Positions 27,179-40,064 of a DNA stretch of 64,000 nt are shown here, piece after piece. Origin of the DNA: Gorsachius magnificus (lineage: Eukaryota > Chordata > Aves > Pelecaniformes > Ardeidae). Within the stretch, counting starts at the first letter, position 1. Every line of letters begins with the position of its first letter. The position numbers and the translations under genes were made by a program. Below the pieces are notes generated by a model that was not told where the DNA came from, ran no database searches, and saw only the letters and a program-made list of their open reading frames with translations. The stretch covers positions 44,224,590 to 44,288,589 of the forward strand of contig CM067087.1 in assembly GCA_034008185.1 (NCBI GenBank), written 5' to 3'.

Positions 27179-27968
27179 AATAGAAGAAGAGGAATTAGTC
27201 CATTGGAGGAATTCAGGATGCTTTTGCGTTGTCTTATCTCAGGAAGTTGCATTTCACTCGTAACACTATGGTGTGCCATGACACACGGTTAGTTATTTTC
27301 AAGAACACTTCAATACAAGGAGAGTAAGGAAAATAAATTATATTTTACAAAAAGAAAAATACGCCAGTTCTGACCATGCTGAAGGCATTCCTCGATGAGG
27401 TGAAGCCACCCAGCCTTACCCATCTTTCTCTATTTCAAAACCTTCTCTTGAGATATGGAAATAAAACCAGTTGCAGGAATTGTATCGAAGTTACTGCGCC
27501 CACTTAATGTCCACCTCAGAGAATTAGGGATACGGACAACTCCACCTCATGACCTTAACAGACCCTGGGTGAATGATCTTGGTAACTAAGTTATTTTAAT
27601 GTATTGGTTTTATAGAAAAGGAAGAGAAATAGAGTAGGCAAAAGAAAAAGAATTGTGAGAGAAAAGAGGACAAACCCTAATTTCTACTATTTCCAACCCT
27701 GTCGTTAGGTGCTCTCAAGTACCCTGGGACTCTTATAGCAGAGTCATAAAACTCCAAGTATTTAAGTTTTGAAATATAAAAAAAGCTGCCAAGCACTCTG
27801 TCAGAGGCTGAAGAATAAAAATTTTCTTCTCCATTAGTTTGTACATCCAGAATGCTGGTTGATGTCTCATCATCTGAAGTGAATTTAACAAGAAGCAATA
27901 GCTGGGTTTACATTTAAATATTGTTTATTTACGGTTGCTCATAACTGTCAAATCAGTATCTTTAGTCG

Positions 27969-28001
27969 CAAATCAAAAGCATAATTACTGCTTTTGATTT
28001 G
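27969..28001. repeat. Hairpin: 13-bp perfect stem, 7-nt loop
   Basis: The left arm caaatcaaaagca (27969-27981) and right arm tgcttttgatttg (27989-28001) pair perfectly around the loop taattac. The stem is too short for a microRNA precursor. A cruciform-forming site, a paired binding site or the remnant of a small inverted-repeat element are all possible. Confidence 0.9.
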
Positions 28002-29430
28002 AGATTCCAGTTGGTAAAAACCAAGGGTTCCCTCACTCCTCTTTTAAAGGGAAATATATTAACTAAGATTAAGGATTAATTGTGCATTTTAAAGACTATT
28101 TAGCATTATGCGGTCAGACTTCCATGCTTTTCTAGAGACTATTGAATTTAGGCAGGAGAACTGCCTGATGTTTGTGCATGGCTGCAGAGAAGATCTGGGC
28201 AGAAACTGCCGTAAGACATTCATAGCTGTATTTGCAAGTCTTATTGGGAATTTTATTTCTACTCCTGAGTAATTCTTTTGGAAATTACCGATTCTCATTT
28301 TTAAGCGTTTGTCTCTGGTTCTTGAGAAGAAATGAAGGCTGGAGGATGTTTGTGTGACCTTCCTTATGCACTCCTGTGCCGCGTCCAGAGCCAGCTGGGA
28401 TCAATAGCTGCAAGAAGCTGTTGTCCTCTCCGAGGCAAATGGTGTCGTCTTTCTGCATTTGTCTCCTCGTGGTAGCACTACGGCACATAACGTGCCCAAA
28501 ATACCTAGTAAAAATTACAGCAGATCCACAGTAAAGGGAACGTAAACTTTAGGTTGTTGGACTTTTAAAATGAATTACCTGAATCCTGATTAATGGCAAG
28601 CCCAAGGTAGGCAGGAACCTGAGCTGAATTTTGGCGGGCTCGTTTCAGGCTTGCCGCGGCTGTCGGCACAGAGCGGATGCCACGGGTTGGTTTGGTCGGT
28701 CCCCTCTCATTTTGTGCGCCCTCCCAGGCCTAATCCACTCAATTACCTGCTGGGGATGCATGAACCCGTTCAATCTTACTAAAATGTATCATATACTAAA
28801 CTCAGCAAAATCAGGGTCCTCTGGGGTCTGACCTGTTTCTCTTCAGTCAGAGAAGGGCAGACGCATCACACTGACCAGAACAGACACTTCCAACCTGCGT
28901 CTTGAGCACTTACGTGGCAGTCTTAGCCAAGAAGAGCATCTGATGCTCTGATAATTGATTTATTTTTGAATTTTAATTGCACTCGTTTAGATTTTTTTTT
29001 TTCCTGATTCATGCTTGACTATTGCTAAAGTCTCCCCGCTCCGCTCTTGCATGCTGAGCAAAGATGGCTGTGAGCGTAACCACGTCATTTCTCACATCTG
29101 ATATCTGGGTAGATGAACTAACAGTTGTGACAGCTTCCTCCAAAGTGAATATCACCATTGAAGAGTGCGCTCGTTTATCCCGCATGCGTGTCTTTATCGA
29201 TTGGAGCCGAGGTCAGGAACAGTCAGTTTTTAGTCACTTTTAAAGCAGAAGTTTTATGCAGATGAGTTGGGTAGAAAAGGCTGGTGTCAAGAGCGATATC
29301 CTGATCTGAGGCTCCCAAGCAACAGCTGAAGGAGTCCTCCTTGCTTTGCAGCCTTGGCTCTCTGGACAGACTGGGACCGCTTATATTTCAAGAATTCAAC
29401 GACTATTTCAAGATAATGTTGGTAAAGCTC

Positions 29431-29460
29431 TTTTTTTTTTTTTTTTTTTTTTTTCCCCCC
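29431..29460. repeat. T24C6 tract
   Basis: A run of 24 T followed directly by 6 C. Two further T-rich runs follow by about 29.5 kb. The lengths are likely to be unreliable in an assembly. Confidence 0.85.
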
Positions 29461-30263
29461 AGGGAGGAAAAATCTTTTTTTTTTCTTGTTGAGTTTTTTT
29501 TTTTGGTGTACAGATTTTTCTCTTTGAATGTCTTAATTCAACTGCAGCATTTTAATAGCAGCCTTTTGCATAAGCAAGCCTTGTAACTGGCAGTTTAATT
29601 TTCGGGTTAAGGATTACACGGGGTTGGGTGTAGCACAGCGTATCGACATGTCATACATTTCCTGCAGCACATCTTCTGCTGTGTTCCAAAGCGGCATGGT
29701 TTTATAAAGCGTGGTGTTATTCATAAACCACAGAAAACTGGCACCCCGTTCTGCATTTCAGTTAGTAGATGAATTATTGATCACTGATCTGACAGACTGA
29801 ATGGGAAAAATGGTTTCTGGATGTCGCAGGCCTCCCAGGTATCAACAAACGAAGAGTCCCAGCTCTACGGCGTCTGCTGGTCTAGTCCATATGGCGCTCG
29901 AACGCTCACCGTGCGTCACAGCTGATTATAGACTCTGTACATGGGCTGCTTCCCCGAGGCTTCCAGCTCCTGCGTCTTCTCCCTGGGATCTGAAAAGCCT
30001 CGCATGGGCTCTACCAGCTGGAAGGAAAAACTAAGTGGGAACCATAACTTGCTATTATCTTTGGAAAGGAGTGGTTGCGTGAAGTGCAGGGGGAATGATG
30101 GTCATCCCCTTCGTGGCTTCTCTGCATGCATCTCCAGCTCTTGCAGTTGTGAATTTGTGCAGAAAGTTGGGCATGAGCAAACATACTGGCCTGAAAAGTT
30201 TCCTCTGTCCATGCTACTTGATGCATAAAGCTTTACCGATGAGCTTTTGACAACAAAACATTT

Positions 30264-30305
30264 AAGGTTTGGAAATATTATAGTAAGGTTTGGAAATATT
30301 ATAGT
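30264..30305. repeat. 21-bp tandem duplication
   Basis: Two exact copies of aaggtttggaaatattatagt, at 30264-30284 and 30285-30305. A small, recent-looking local duplication in the intron. Confidence 0.93.
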
Positions 30306-33300
30306 ATTTGTTACACCAGCCAGGGATTTAATGTAGTTTAATTAATGCAAGAGCTTTGAATAGTTAGGTGAAAAGCACTATATAACTATAAGAAAAGGAC
30401 TAGTATTGTCCAGGCAAAATATAATATTTCAAAATAAGATGACAAGTGATAGACTGCAGTACAAATATGTTTTGAGCTATTTCTAGGGCTCTGATTAGTT
30501 TATATTAACTAGCTTCTAGCATTTATGACTACCTCTGAAAGGCAGGTTATGGAGAATGTTAACATTCCACGGGGCTGATTGACAATAATTAGTTTATTTT
30601 AAAGGGAAGGAAAGGAGCATGGTATTGTTGCAGCTGACTTCTGTGAATTAAAAGCTAGGTAATCTTTTCTGCAATTACAGAGATATGATGATTGCCGTTG
30701 TCAGAGAAGAAAATACACTCGTACTTTTAAGAACCATTGTGTAGGAAGAGCTTTGCAAGCCTGAAATTGAAGCTCTGGTCATGGTCTCCAAAATTACGGT
30801 TAGTAGTAATTTTATGCAGAAGCAAGACTTTTGAATGCTTAAATTATAGCTTGTTTGTAGCAAGGTATTTACCAGCAAATATAAGCATCTTATAAACAGC
30901 CCATGAGTCATCTTGGTGTTCATTTTCAGCACATGGAAGATGTAAATTGCCACTGAATTACTCTTGTGTAGAGAGACGAGGCTTGGAAACCTTCAATTCA
31001 TACTTTAAATGGAAATTATGAGAGGAAAAAAATGTGCACATTTGCCTTTCAGTGGAGAGTATTGTGCAGGGTAACTACTGCTTTTTCTATAGCTCTGCCT
31101 CCAGGCTACGTAAACAAGGACCAACCGCAGATACCGAGATAGGAAGAAGTACAACTCCTGAGCAGTGTTTATATCCCTCTTTAGAAGCATTTAATTTTAG
31201 TCTTTACTCAGATGACTAATAGAAATCCCATTTTTTATTGATATGCCCGTGGATTTTACGAGCCATCTGATATAGCCTTAAAAAGCTTTAAAACAATTTG
31301 TGATAAAATCTAAACCAAAGAGAAATCTGTCAGCTTCTCTGTTCAAAGCATTGGCCCAAAGGAAGCCATCCAGACATGACTGTCAGCGAGATAGCAACTG
31401 CTGGGAGGGCTACAGTTCTTTATTAAAAGATCAGTAGTTTGATCAACATCATATTGGATTACTCAAACTTCAATTACATGAGTACCCCAGGGCTTTAACT
31501 GGGATTTATTAGATGACCAACTGGAAATAAACCTGCCATTGTTGCATACCAGATCTTTGAAAGACCCACCTGAGGACCTTCTTAACAGTTACTATCCCAA
31601 AAGAGATTCAATGTCAGCCAAAGAGTCCAAAACCAACTAATAAAAATGGAGCAATAAGTGATTAATTTGATGTCTTTTTTAGTCTCAGTAAGAGGAAAAA
31701 TAAAGAAGAAGAAAAAAAAAAAAAAGGGAATCCTCTGTGCATGGTGACATTGTTTATTAGGATCCGGCTCTGGAAGTTGGTATGGACAGGTTTGGGATGT
31801 GTTGATGTCACTTCTCTCATGGATGAATCTCTGCAGCCTCACGGTTACTATATGTCATAAGGAAGCAGAGCAAGAAAACCTGTGTAAGATGCTGTCTTTT
31901 GCTTGCTGGTGATTACGATGCAGATCGGCCTGGAGTTGCGGTAGCTCCGGTGGCGATTGACACTCGTGGCGGCTTCTTGAGAAGGTGCCATGTGAGCTGA
32001 CGGCTGCAGAGCAATGCCACTGAGCCAGGTTTTACAGAAAGGGAGTGGGCTGTGCTGAGGTCTCATCTAGGTGAGACTGGCAGAGATGTGGAGCTTGGTG
32101 GCCCCACGGTGGGGTTTTGCCCCGTGTTTTCCTCATTCTGCACAGTCTTGTCACTGCAGGTATATTCCCAGCATTGCAGGAGTTTCACATGTTGGACAAT
32201 AACGCTCCTGACTGGCGATTGCTCCTCCCAAACCCATTATACCAGTTATTACCAAGACGGGTTTGTGTTGCTGTCAGTTTGCGTGACGAGCCTGTCCATG
32301 TGACATCTTCAAGCTTTTAACCAGCCCAAGTGGGACGTTTGTCACAAAGAGCACTCGTGGTTCCGACCAGCAGCATGTATGTACTGTAAACTGGAAACAC
32401 CAGATTATGAAGGTATTTGCGTGATTATCATTTTCTTTTGCATATTTTACCTACTGTGTGTGGAAAAGACATTTCTCAATGCATCCTGCTGTAGTAAAGA
32501 CCCTGAGCTCAGCAAGTGGGCATTATTATTGCTGCTAACAAAAACCAGATGTTCTCATCAGATCAGTCCTTTCTTTCTCTCTCTCTTTTTTTTTTTTTAT
32601 TCCGTAACTGTTTTTTCAAACCGTCACATCCTGCTGAGAGAAGATGCTGATGGTCCAACATATGAACCTCCATAGTACATCTCAGATTTGAATCTGTGCA
32701 AGGACTTTGGGCTGTATCGTACTGATGCTTGTTACGTACGTCTCCTTGTAGAGATCCTTTCCTCCTTTGCCACCCTCCTGCCTCCCAGCATGGCCTAACT
32801 GAAGGTGCCGAGGAATGGTATTTAAAAATTGAGAGCCCCATAACAAATTTTCCTTCTGCTATTTTGCCCCACATCAGAAAAACTTGCGGGAGCATTGTGG
32901 TGAAGCTGCTGCCACTAGTGATGTCAAAGCCTTCCTCCGAAGCAGAAATTACATAAAGCTTTAGTTATTGTGTTCCAGCCCGCACAGGCAAAACATCCTC
33001 ATCCAATTTCGCTGTTTCCAGCCGGTACATTCACTTCATTTCTACAGGAAACAGTAAAATTCATGAGGCTGTTTTCTTCAGTATAGAAACATTTTTAAAG
33101 ATCCTAAGTTACACGTTTGTCTGGATTGTTGTTCTTCGGTTTTTACTCCCGTGTTATTTCATGTGGCCATTCACTTACCCTGGCACCAGTTTTCCACCGA
33201 GAGTTTATGTCCATCTGTGTGGGTTTCATATTGATGCGAACTGGAATCGTCAAGGGTGTACAGTTGCCAAAATATCTGTTAGTTTAAGCCCACTGTGGAG

Positions 33301-33585
33301 GCTGGTAACCCTATCAGTCTTCCTTCTTGGCTTTCCTTTGCTGAGATGCTGTGTACTACTCCGAGATTCAGAAATGGATCATTCTTTGGTTTTGTCTTAA
33401 GGACTAAGAGTGGAGAAAAACGTACAGGTCTGCTTTGTGAAAAGATAGAGAAAAGAATTTCTTCCCGGCTGTGTGAAAACATCACAGTGTTCTCTGAGGT
33501 CGGTCCATGAAATTATCATGTTCCTTGCTTTAATTCTATATCCTGATTTTCTTGCAAATTATCTGGCCTCAATAATTGCTTAAAA

Positions 33586-33586
33586 C

Positions 33587-33623
<37 letters not shown>

Positions 33624-33644
33624 TATATATGTCTGTGTGTGTAT
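33586..33644. repeat. Compound (AT)n(AC)n(AT)n(TG)n microsatellite
   Basis: The tract passes from an AT run through an AC run of about ten units, back to AT, and ends in a short TG run. The flanking AT and the AC/TG arms are partly self-complementary. It is probably length-polymorphic. Confidence 0.93.
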
Positions 33645-34619
33645 TTAATGAAGAATGCCTTGAAACTCTAATTAGGGCTGCTTGACTCCAAAGCAGTTTA
33701 CATATCACAGGCTTACACAGCTATCAAACAGATGCTTCTCCTTTTTTTCATTCAACTGACATTTTCATTTTCTCTGCATATTTTGAGGACTGAGCAGTGA
33801 TGTGTTTTGACTCCTGAGGCTACAGACGATATCAAAATGAGGATTAGAAATGAAGCTTTACCTGTCAATTATGTTGTTAAGCTTGTCCTCCACAGCGTCT
33901 GCGCTTTCAAATGGCCTGTTTATTGAATTTGAAATAGTTTTCATTCTTGACCTTGTTTAAATTGAATGGACAGTTCTAATTATAATCTTCAGAGTTTTCA
34001 ACTACGACATATGGTTTGCATATAGAGTTGTGGATGTGGGGCTCTTGGCTGTTTATTGAGCTAAACCAGTGTTAAATATCTCAGGAGAGATTGACATGTC
34101 AGGCATTGAAAGTAAGCAGAAATCGGCAGTACAGATATTGGCCATTTTTGTCTTTTCACATTGCTCTGTCCAGGAGATCTGCTCTTGAGGGACATCTGAG
34201 TAATGAACTGTGATTGCGGGATCCGGTCATTGGTGAGGAACAAGTCACCGCATTCAATGGTTGCGTTGTGCCAGTCTTCACGTGAAAGCAATATTTAAAA
34301 AAAGAAAAGTAAAAAAGAAAAAAAAGTCTTAGAGCATGTCTTTCCCTGATATATTCCTCCCCCATCCCGACAATGAATTCAAATTGTCAGGGTCTTTGGC
34401 AAAACAATGTCGTTCTTTCTAATCATCTGTGGTCCCCATGAACAGGGTTGCGTGACATCTCACAGCAGTTTATTCATGTATTTACTTTCCAGTAAGGCCA
34501 GTGACAGATCTGGAAATTAAATCCAGGTCTTTAAGACTTGATCAGGTGGATTGCCCCTTTCAATGCTTATAGATGTCTGCTCCCCAAAAGCGATTGCTGA
34601 GCCTGTCCCCTGGAGCTGT

Positions 34620-34780
34620 AGAATCATAGAATCGTTGAGGTTGGAAAAGCCCTTTAAGATCATCAAACCCAACCGTTCCCCTAACCCTGCCATCCCACCA
34701 CTAAACCCTGTCCCTAAGCACCTTGTCTGCCCGGCTTTTAAATCCCTCCAGGGTCCCTAAGCACCTCGTCTGCCCAGGGT
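34620..34780 (-). mobile_element. CR1 LINE 3'-end fragment with internal duplication
   Basis: It begins with the reversed CR1 tail (gaatcatagaatcgttgagg) and follows the same antisense segment as the copies at 18.7 and 47.0 kb. After ctccaggg it jumps back and repeats tccctaagcacc-tgtctgccc: copies at 34711-34732 and 34754-34775, offset by 43 bp. The element then ends. The partial duplication may come from template slippage during insertion or from a later event. It is antisense to MEGF6. Confidence 0.9.
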
Positions 34781-37700
34781 AGGGCTGCTTGCGCTGGGCA
34801 CGCCTGCTGGAAGCAGCTCTCTGACTTTCCTCCACGCTTCTGCCCCCAAAAGCCATACCTCGGAGATTCCTCTGTCCTCTTCCCTCCTTGAAAACAGTCA
34901 TCAGGAAATGCATCTCCCTTCAGAGCTGGACGTAAATATTTATTACCCAACACAGACATAGTCCCATAGGTGTCTGCTGTTCAGCATTTCACATTTCTGC
35001 CCCTGTCCTTTGGTGTTCTCAATATAAAGACGGATAAACCAGGGATGAGAGAAAGGAAACCTGACCTAGGCACAGCCAGAAGTTGTCGTAGCTACCTGGA
35101 AAACATCTGAAATCTAGGGCAAGGTGACAACTACAGGGTAGGAAATTCCTCTCTGCAATGTGACAGAGTGAGCGGGGAGGTCTGAAGGAAGGTGATGGAC
35201 TGAAAGACGGCGAATTCCGTACAAAAAGCTGTGGGTTTTTGTTGCCATCGCTTTTCAGGGGAAGGTAAATAATCAGATAACTTGGAAAGCCTGTTTCTGT
35301 GCATGGCTAATTGGATGGCCCTGCTGAAATAGGTGCCGGTTAAAGCTGCTTTGTCCTTAATCCCAGGCAAAGAAGAAACGTAGTGGAAAACTCACTGCCC
35401 TAACAAGGGTCCTCTTTCACTGTGGAGTCGTTTTGCAGGCCTAAATTGGGTAAGGAATCTCTTAACCATGCCTTTTACCCAATCTCTTATCAGATGTGAC
35501 ATGGTCCTTTCAGCACGGCTTGCTGAAGCTCTTCCGTTAATTAATTTTGTTGTAGCAGGCTTGCCTCAGACACCTGTGACTTACTGAAATTTAAGCAAGC
35601 TTCAGCGGCGATTGGAGCTAACCTGGCTGACTTTGAACCGGAGCGGACAATGGATGCTCATATAATCCATCGGAGGGGCCAGGAAAAGGCAGAAACAAAT
35701 AGCCGAGGAGCAAAAATAAAAGCCTAAGAGCACTAACAGTTCAAAATGACCCAGCTGGCTCCGCAGGAGCACATTTATCTATGCTGAAAGCTATTTCACG
35801 AAGGTGTTTTAACATCAAGTTCTAGTAGACCACTCAAAAGAGCTTGTAGCATATTTATGGGGTTTTTGTGAAGCATAAAAAACCCCTGGGCAAGGGATTT
35901 TGCAATTTAAAATCACACAGCTATCAAAAATTGCTCTTTTCCCTCTTTGCTGCTAAGTTTGGTTCAATGAAACAGAAATACATTTTCTATTAACATGAAC
36001 AGAAATTCTGCTTTTTCTTGTTGAATTTTAGGCTTTGGTTTTGTCCAGACTTTAAACTTGTATTTTTCTTCCTAGAATCAATACTAATATCAAACTTCCT
36101 TCATTGTGGAAAAATGGGACAAATATTTTTCTAGCAATAGGAGCTTCAAAACGCCTCCAATCAGACTTTCAAACCTTGAAAACCACTTTAGTGGTAGTAA
36201 ACCAGGAGAGAACGTTTTAAAAACTTCTGCTTCCAGAGCAAGTTGTCATGCTTAATAGTGAGCACATTTGTGAGTGGATTCACACTGGCTGTCGAATTAG
36301 GGACATTTTCAGACTCAGGACTTGGGGAGAATATGTGATTTAAAGGAAGCTGTGAGTTGAATCTGTCATAAATTTATCTACTTACAGCAATAGCTGTTCC
36401 TATTTTATGTTTCACTTTTATAGAAATAATTTCTGACTTCTGTGATCAGCTTATGAATGCCTGGGAACCAGGCCTTCCTTCCCTTAACTATATAAACTAT
36501 TTAATTTAGAAACACACTGAATTAATGTGTAAAATGCACCATGTAAATTAGTGGGGAAAGACCATATGATATTTTCACTTCATAACTTGTGTGAGGTTTA
36601 AACATCCTTTGGAATGTATAGAAGAGACTAATCACAGCGCCGTTATGGATAACAGAAGGGAAAGCGCTGTCGTACGTCTTTGTTGATTTTAAATATAGCC
36701 TTAAATTGCAAACAATGAGAGTTTTCATGTCAGATGTATTAAACGATCTGCAGCTGAAGAGCCTAGGCGAGCTAGTCAGGGCAAGGGAGTGGTAAGGCAG
36801 ATTTTTGTTATTTTATTTCCAGATAAATACTTGAGTTGAACAATTTATCCACTTGCAATAATTTTAAATGTAGCCACTTAAGGTTTCTCCTTGTGGTTCT
36901 TTGCATAAGATCCAATCTTCCTTTGCCTGTTTCTCTATCACCACTGTCACTGACTGTTTAATCCTTGCAATATTGTGTGGGGACCAACAACCCACAGAGC
37001 TCCCTGGGTAAAGAAGAGGCAAACCCCTGAATTTTAAGATAAAGCTGCAAAGAGTAGACTGCTTCCTCTTTCCGGTCATGATTATTTTATAAATAATTAC
37101 TATAATTATTTTTCATTAATTTATAATCTGACTTTAAACCATCAACATAAAGCATCCTCTAAGTAAATGCAAGTAGGGTTTTGTGTTCGTCTGCTTGTTG
37201 TGTGCTTCTGCTGGTTGCATCCTTTCTGTAGTGAGCTGGGGGGGGATCGTGGTGACTGGAAAATGGAAACGTGCATGTGGCATTCATTTCAATTTTAAGT
37301 AGTATTTTTTAGGCATCTGGTAAAAAGGGTGTGTTTATGCTTCTGTGAAAGTCATTTGGGCCAGATCCGCAGATGGTATGGTGGTGGCGACGGTTCTAGC
37401 GTGTACCCAGAACGTGCTTCTCACATCAGCTCCCAGCTGGATGGAAATCTTTTCATCCATATGATACGGTGTTTGGTATGGCCTCTGGTGTTTCTGGGGT
37501 GGGTGATGCTCACAACTATTTGGTCTCTGCCTCTCTCGTGTTGCTCTTTACTTGCCAAAGTATAGAGTTTTTGCCAAAACTAAAAAAAAAAAATCCTCAT
37601 GATGAGGTCCATACTGTCCAGTTCTGGCTTCTTTCTCCAGAAGTACTTTCTGATAGATAAGCTGAGGCACTGGCTTTGAACAGTTATCAGTCTCTGCATG

Positions 37701-39539
37701 TTTTTACGGTCAAGGGAGAGAAGGCCTCTTCGTTTGTCACCCAGAAGAAGGGCCACTGGCTGTGCAAAGCTAGCTGAGAGGTAAACCTTGCTCTGCCACC
37801 CTGCGCCTGCTGAGCCCTCCCGTTGTGCTCTTGCAAGGTGTCCTCAATGTGAACACCATCCCTGGGATGCCCTTGGCACAGCATCTCTCCTTCCATTCGG
37901 GAGTCTCAAAAAGTTTGTAGCATCGTTTGCTTGGCCAGCCCAAGGAAGGAGCTCAGGTGTGCAGTAGAGGCTGTATTTTAAATAACCTTATACCTTTCAT
38001 TTTACTAAAAACATGCAAGCAGGAAAAGCGTGCAATAAACGTCCTATTAGAAGACCATTTCATCTTGTACTTTCAGAGCAGCTGCACACACGTGCACAGA
38101 AGGAAGGTGTGTGAAAAGCGATAAAAGTTGCAAATAATGACCTTGGGAGGAATGCGGTGCTTAAAAAAAGAAATTGAATTAGGAAGAAAAGCAGGTCTGC
38201 CTTTCAGTGTTTCTGCAGGCACTTTGAAATCCGAAGTGGCAGCTGTCCTGCACCAGAGCCCAAATATATGTGTATGCCTCCATTGCAGACCTACGGGAGA
38301 GTGGGTGGTACACTGATGTGGGAGTAGTCACTGAAGAAATTTTGCTAGGCAGGCTCTCTGGGAAAAAAAGGATTTAGAAGCAAAGAGGACTTGCGTTTGC
38401 ATGAAGTGCCTCTCCAGTCTTTAAAACAGGGACAAACGTTTCCAAGTCCTTTTGGAGGCTCATGGCCCTTCAGGTATTTGTTATGTGGAGGTTTAAGGAC
38501 ATACCTGGTTTGCAGCGTAAGCATGGGGGCCTTTGGCAACACCGGCTCCTCTCCGTTCGGAGACGTGGGAGCTGTGGCTGCCGCCTGCTCTTGACCTGCA
38601 AGTGGTGCTGGGGTGTTGCAAGTGGAGAACTTAAAAACTAGGAGTTGAAAAATAGACCACCCGCTCACAACTCTGCCTTGCACAATATGGCCAGAAAAGA
38701 GGGGAAAGATGATAAACGTGGAGAGGATACTGCAAATGTTCAGTCCTGCTGCCATCAGAGCTAGGGTTTTTTTCTTCTTTTAGGGTTTAGTTTTGCATGT
38801 TGTTTACTTTTCTTAGGGTTTAAAAAGCTAAGCTGTTTGTTAGTAGGGAATTGATCTGGCAATATCTTGATTTTCTTGCTCCCCCTCCTTAATAAAAACA
38901 TGATTGCAGGTTTACTAATTATCTGTGTTTAATGATGCTGTCAGTTTATGTTTAAGGATCTGATTGATCATAGCTGTTCCTAAATGTTTTAGTAAGGATA
39001 TGAGAAAAGCCACTGATGTGATGACCCTGAATTCCAAACAAGCAATCACCCAGCTCTGTATTTAAAACAGGTTTTGGGCAGGGAAATCTCTGTTGCCAAC
39101 GTGGCCCATCAAATCAACCGGGGACAAACTTCCTTGAAGATTAGCAGACTGCCCAGTTCAGGGTTATAGAGGACTTCAAAATCTGTAACTTCCTCAGTAG
39201 GATCTGCCTTTGGAAAGGGCACGGTGCTGGCAGCAGCTTGTGCATTGGTACGGTGCATCCACTTTTCCCGTGCTTGGGAGTTGAGATGTGTGTCCTCTCG
39301 GGATGCGGGAAGGGTCAGGGTGCAGCCATGATGCACAGAGCTCAGGCCAAATGCACACACCTCAGAAGCATGAAGAGCTAAAAAAATCTTCCTGTCATGG
39401 TGGCTGAAATAATTTACATCCTGGAAACACCTAGGATCGACTTTTGGTTTGTATGACTGTATGCTTTTGTAAGGCAGTAAAAAGTTCACTTAATGATCTT
39501 ACTGGTGTAGCAGTGGGCTCCCCTCTATCCCGAGGGTCT

Positions 39540-39935
39540 GTGCCCCCTGCCCCATATGCTACTTGGGTGTAATAGAGTGCAGTTCAGTGTTAGGGGCTGG
39601 TCCCTCATTCAAGAACACCCCTGGTCCCCAAAAGCCATCTGCTTCGCCTTGATCTAACAAAATCCAATCTCTTCCAGTTAAGGAGAGATGCCACAGATAT
39701 TCAATCTCGCTCTCATCAGGCTTCCACAAATATTTTTCGTGCAGATTGGCCAGCTGAAGGGGTTTCCTTGGAGTGGTCTTTACGGTATTTCTCCGGTTGC
39801 CTCCTTGAGCGCCGACACATATCTCAGTTTTAATAATAGGGGCTAATTCTGATTCATCTAATTGACTCTCATTGCTAAGTTCTTGTTTGGGGTCCTCCCA
39901 GATATCTCCATCCACATCTTCCAGGGAAAGGATTA
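39540..39935 (-). mobile_element. Endogenous retrovirus gag-like fragment (relic)
   Basis: The minus strand from about 39915 to 39559 is an open frame of roughly 118 codons with no ATG at its left edge. It has an acidic N-terminal part, then EIEYLWHLSLTGRDW followed by EADGFWGPGVFL. I recognise this spacing and wording as belonging to Gag-like proteins of avian endogenous retroviruses. That is pattern memory, not a search result. No LTRs, primer-binding site, protease or pol segments were found beside it, and the frame stops soon after, so this is an isolated, non-functional remnant. It is antisense to MEGF6 in the A-B intron. Confidence 0.6.
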
Positions 39936-40017
39936 GCTTACAAATTTTTACAGGATTAGGGGGGTGGGGGTTGTGTTGGGGGCCTGAATTATCATGAGTT
40001 CTAGTTTATTCTCTACC

Positions 40018-40064
40018 TTCCTTATGGTTGAACTCAATGATTTTAAAGGTTTTCCAACCCAATG
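40018..40064 (+). mobile_element. Possible CR1 3'-end remnant
   Basis: The string ggttgaactcaatgatttta-aaggttttccaaccc resembles the last stretch before the CR1 terminal octamers in sense orientation. The octamers themselves are missing. It is short and degenerate, close to the retroviral relic, and may be an unrelated match. Confidence 0.45.

Noticed and set aside
38345..38755. A minus-strand frame with a hydrophobic start that looks like a signal peptide
   Set aside because: The remainder has no domain or cysteine pattern and no supporting context; probably chance.
39109..39489. A 126-codon minus-strand frame next to the gag-like relic, considered as a continuation of the retrovirus
   Set aside because: The translation shows no retroviral motif that I can identify, and no shared frame links it to the relic.
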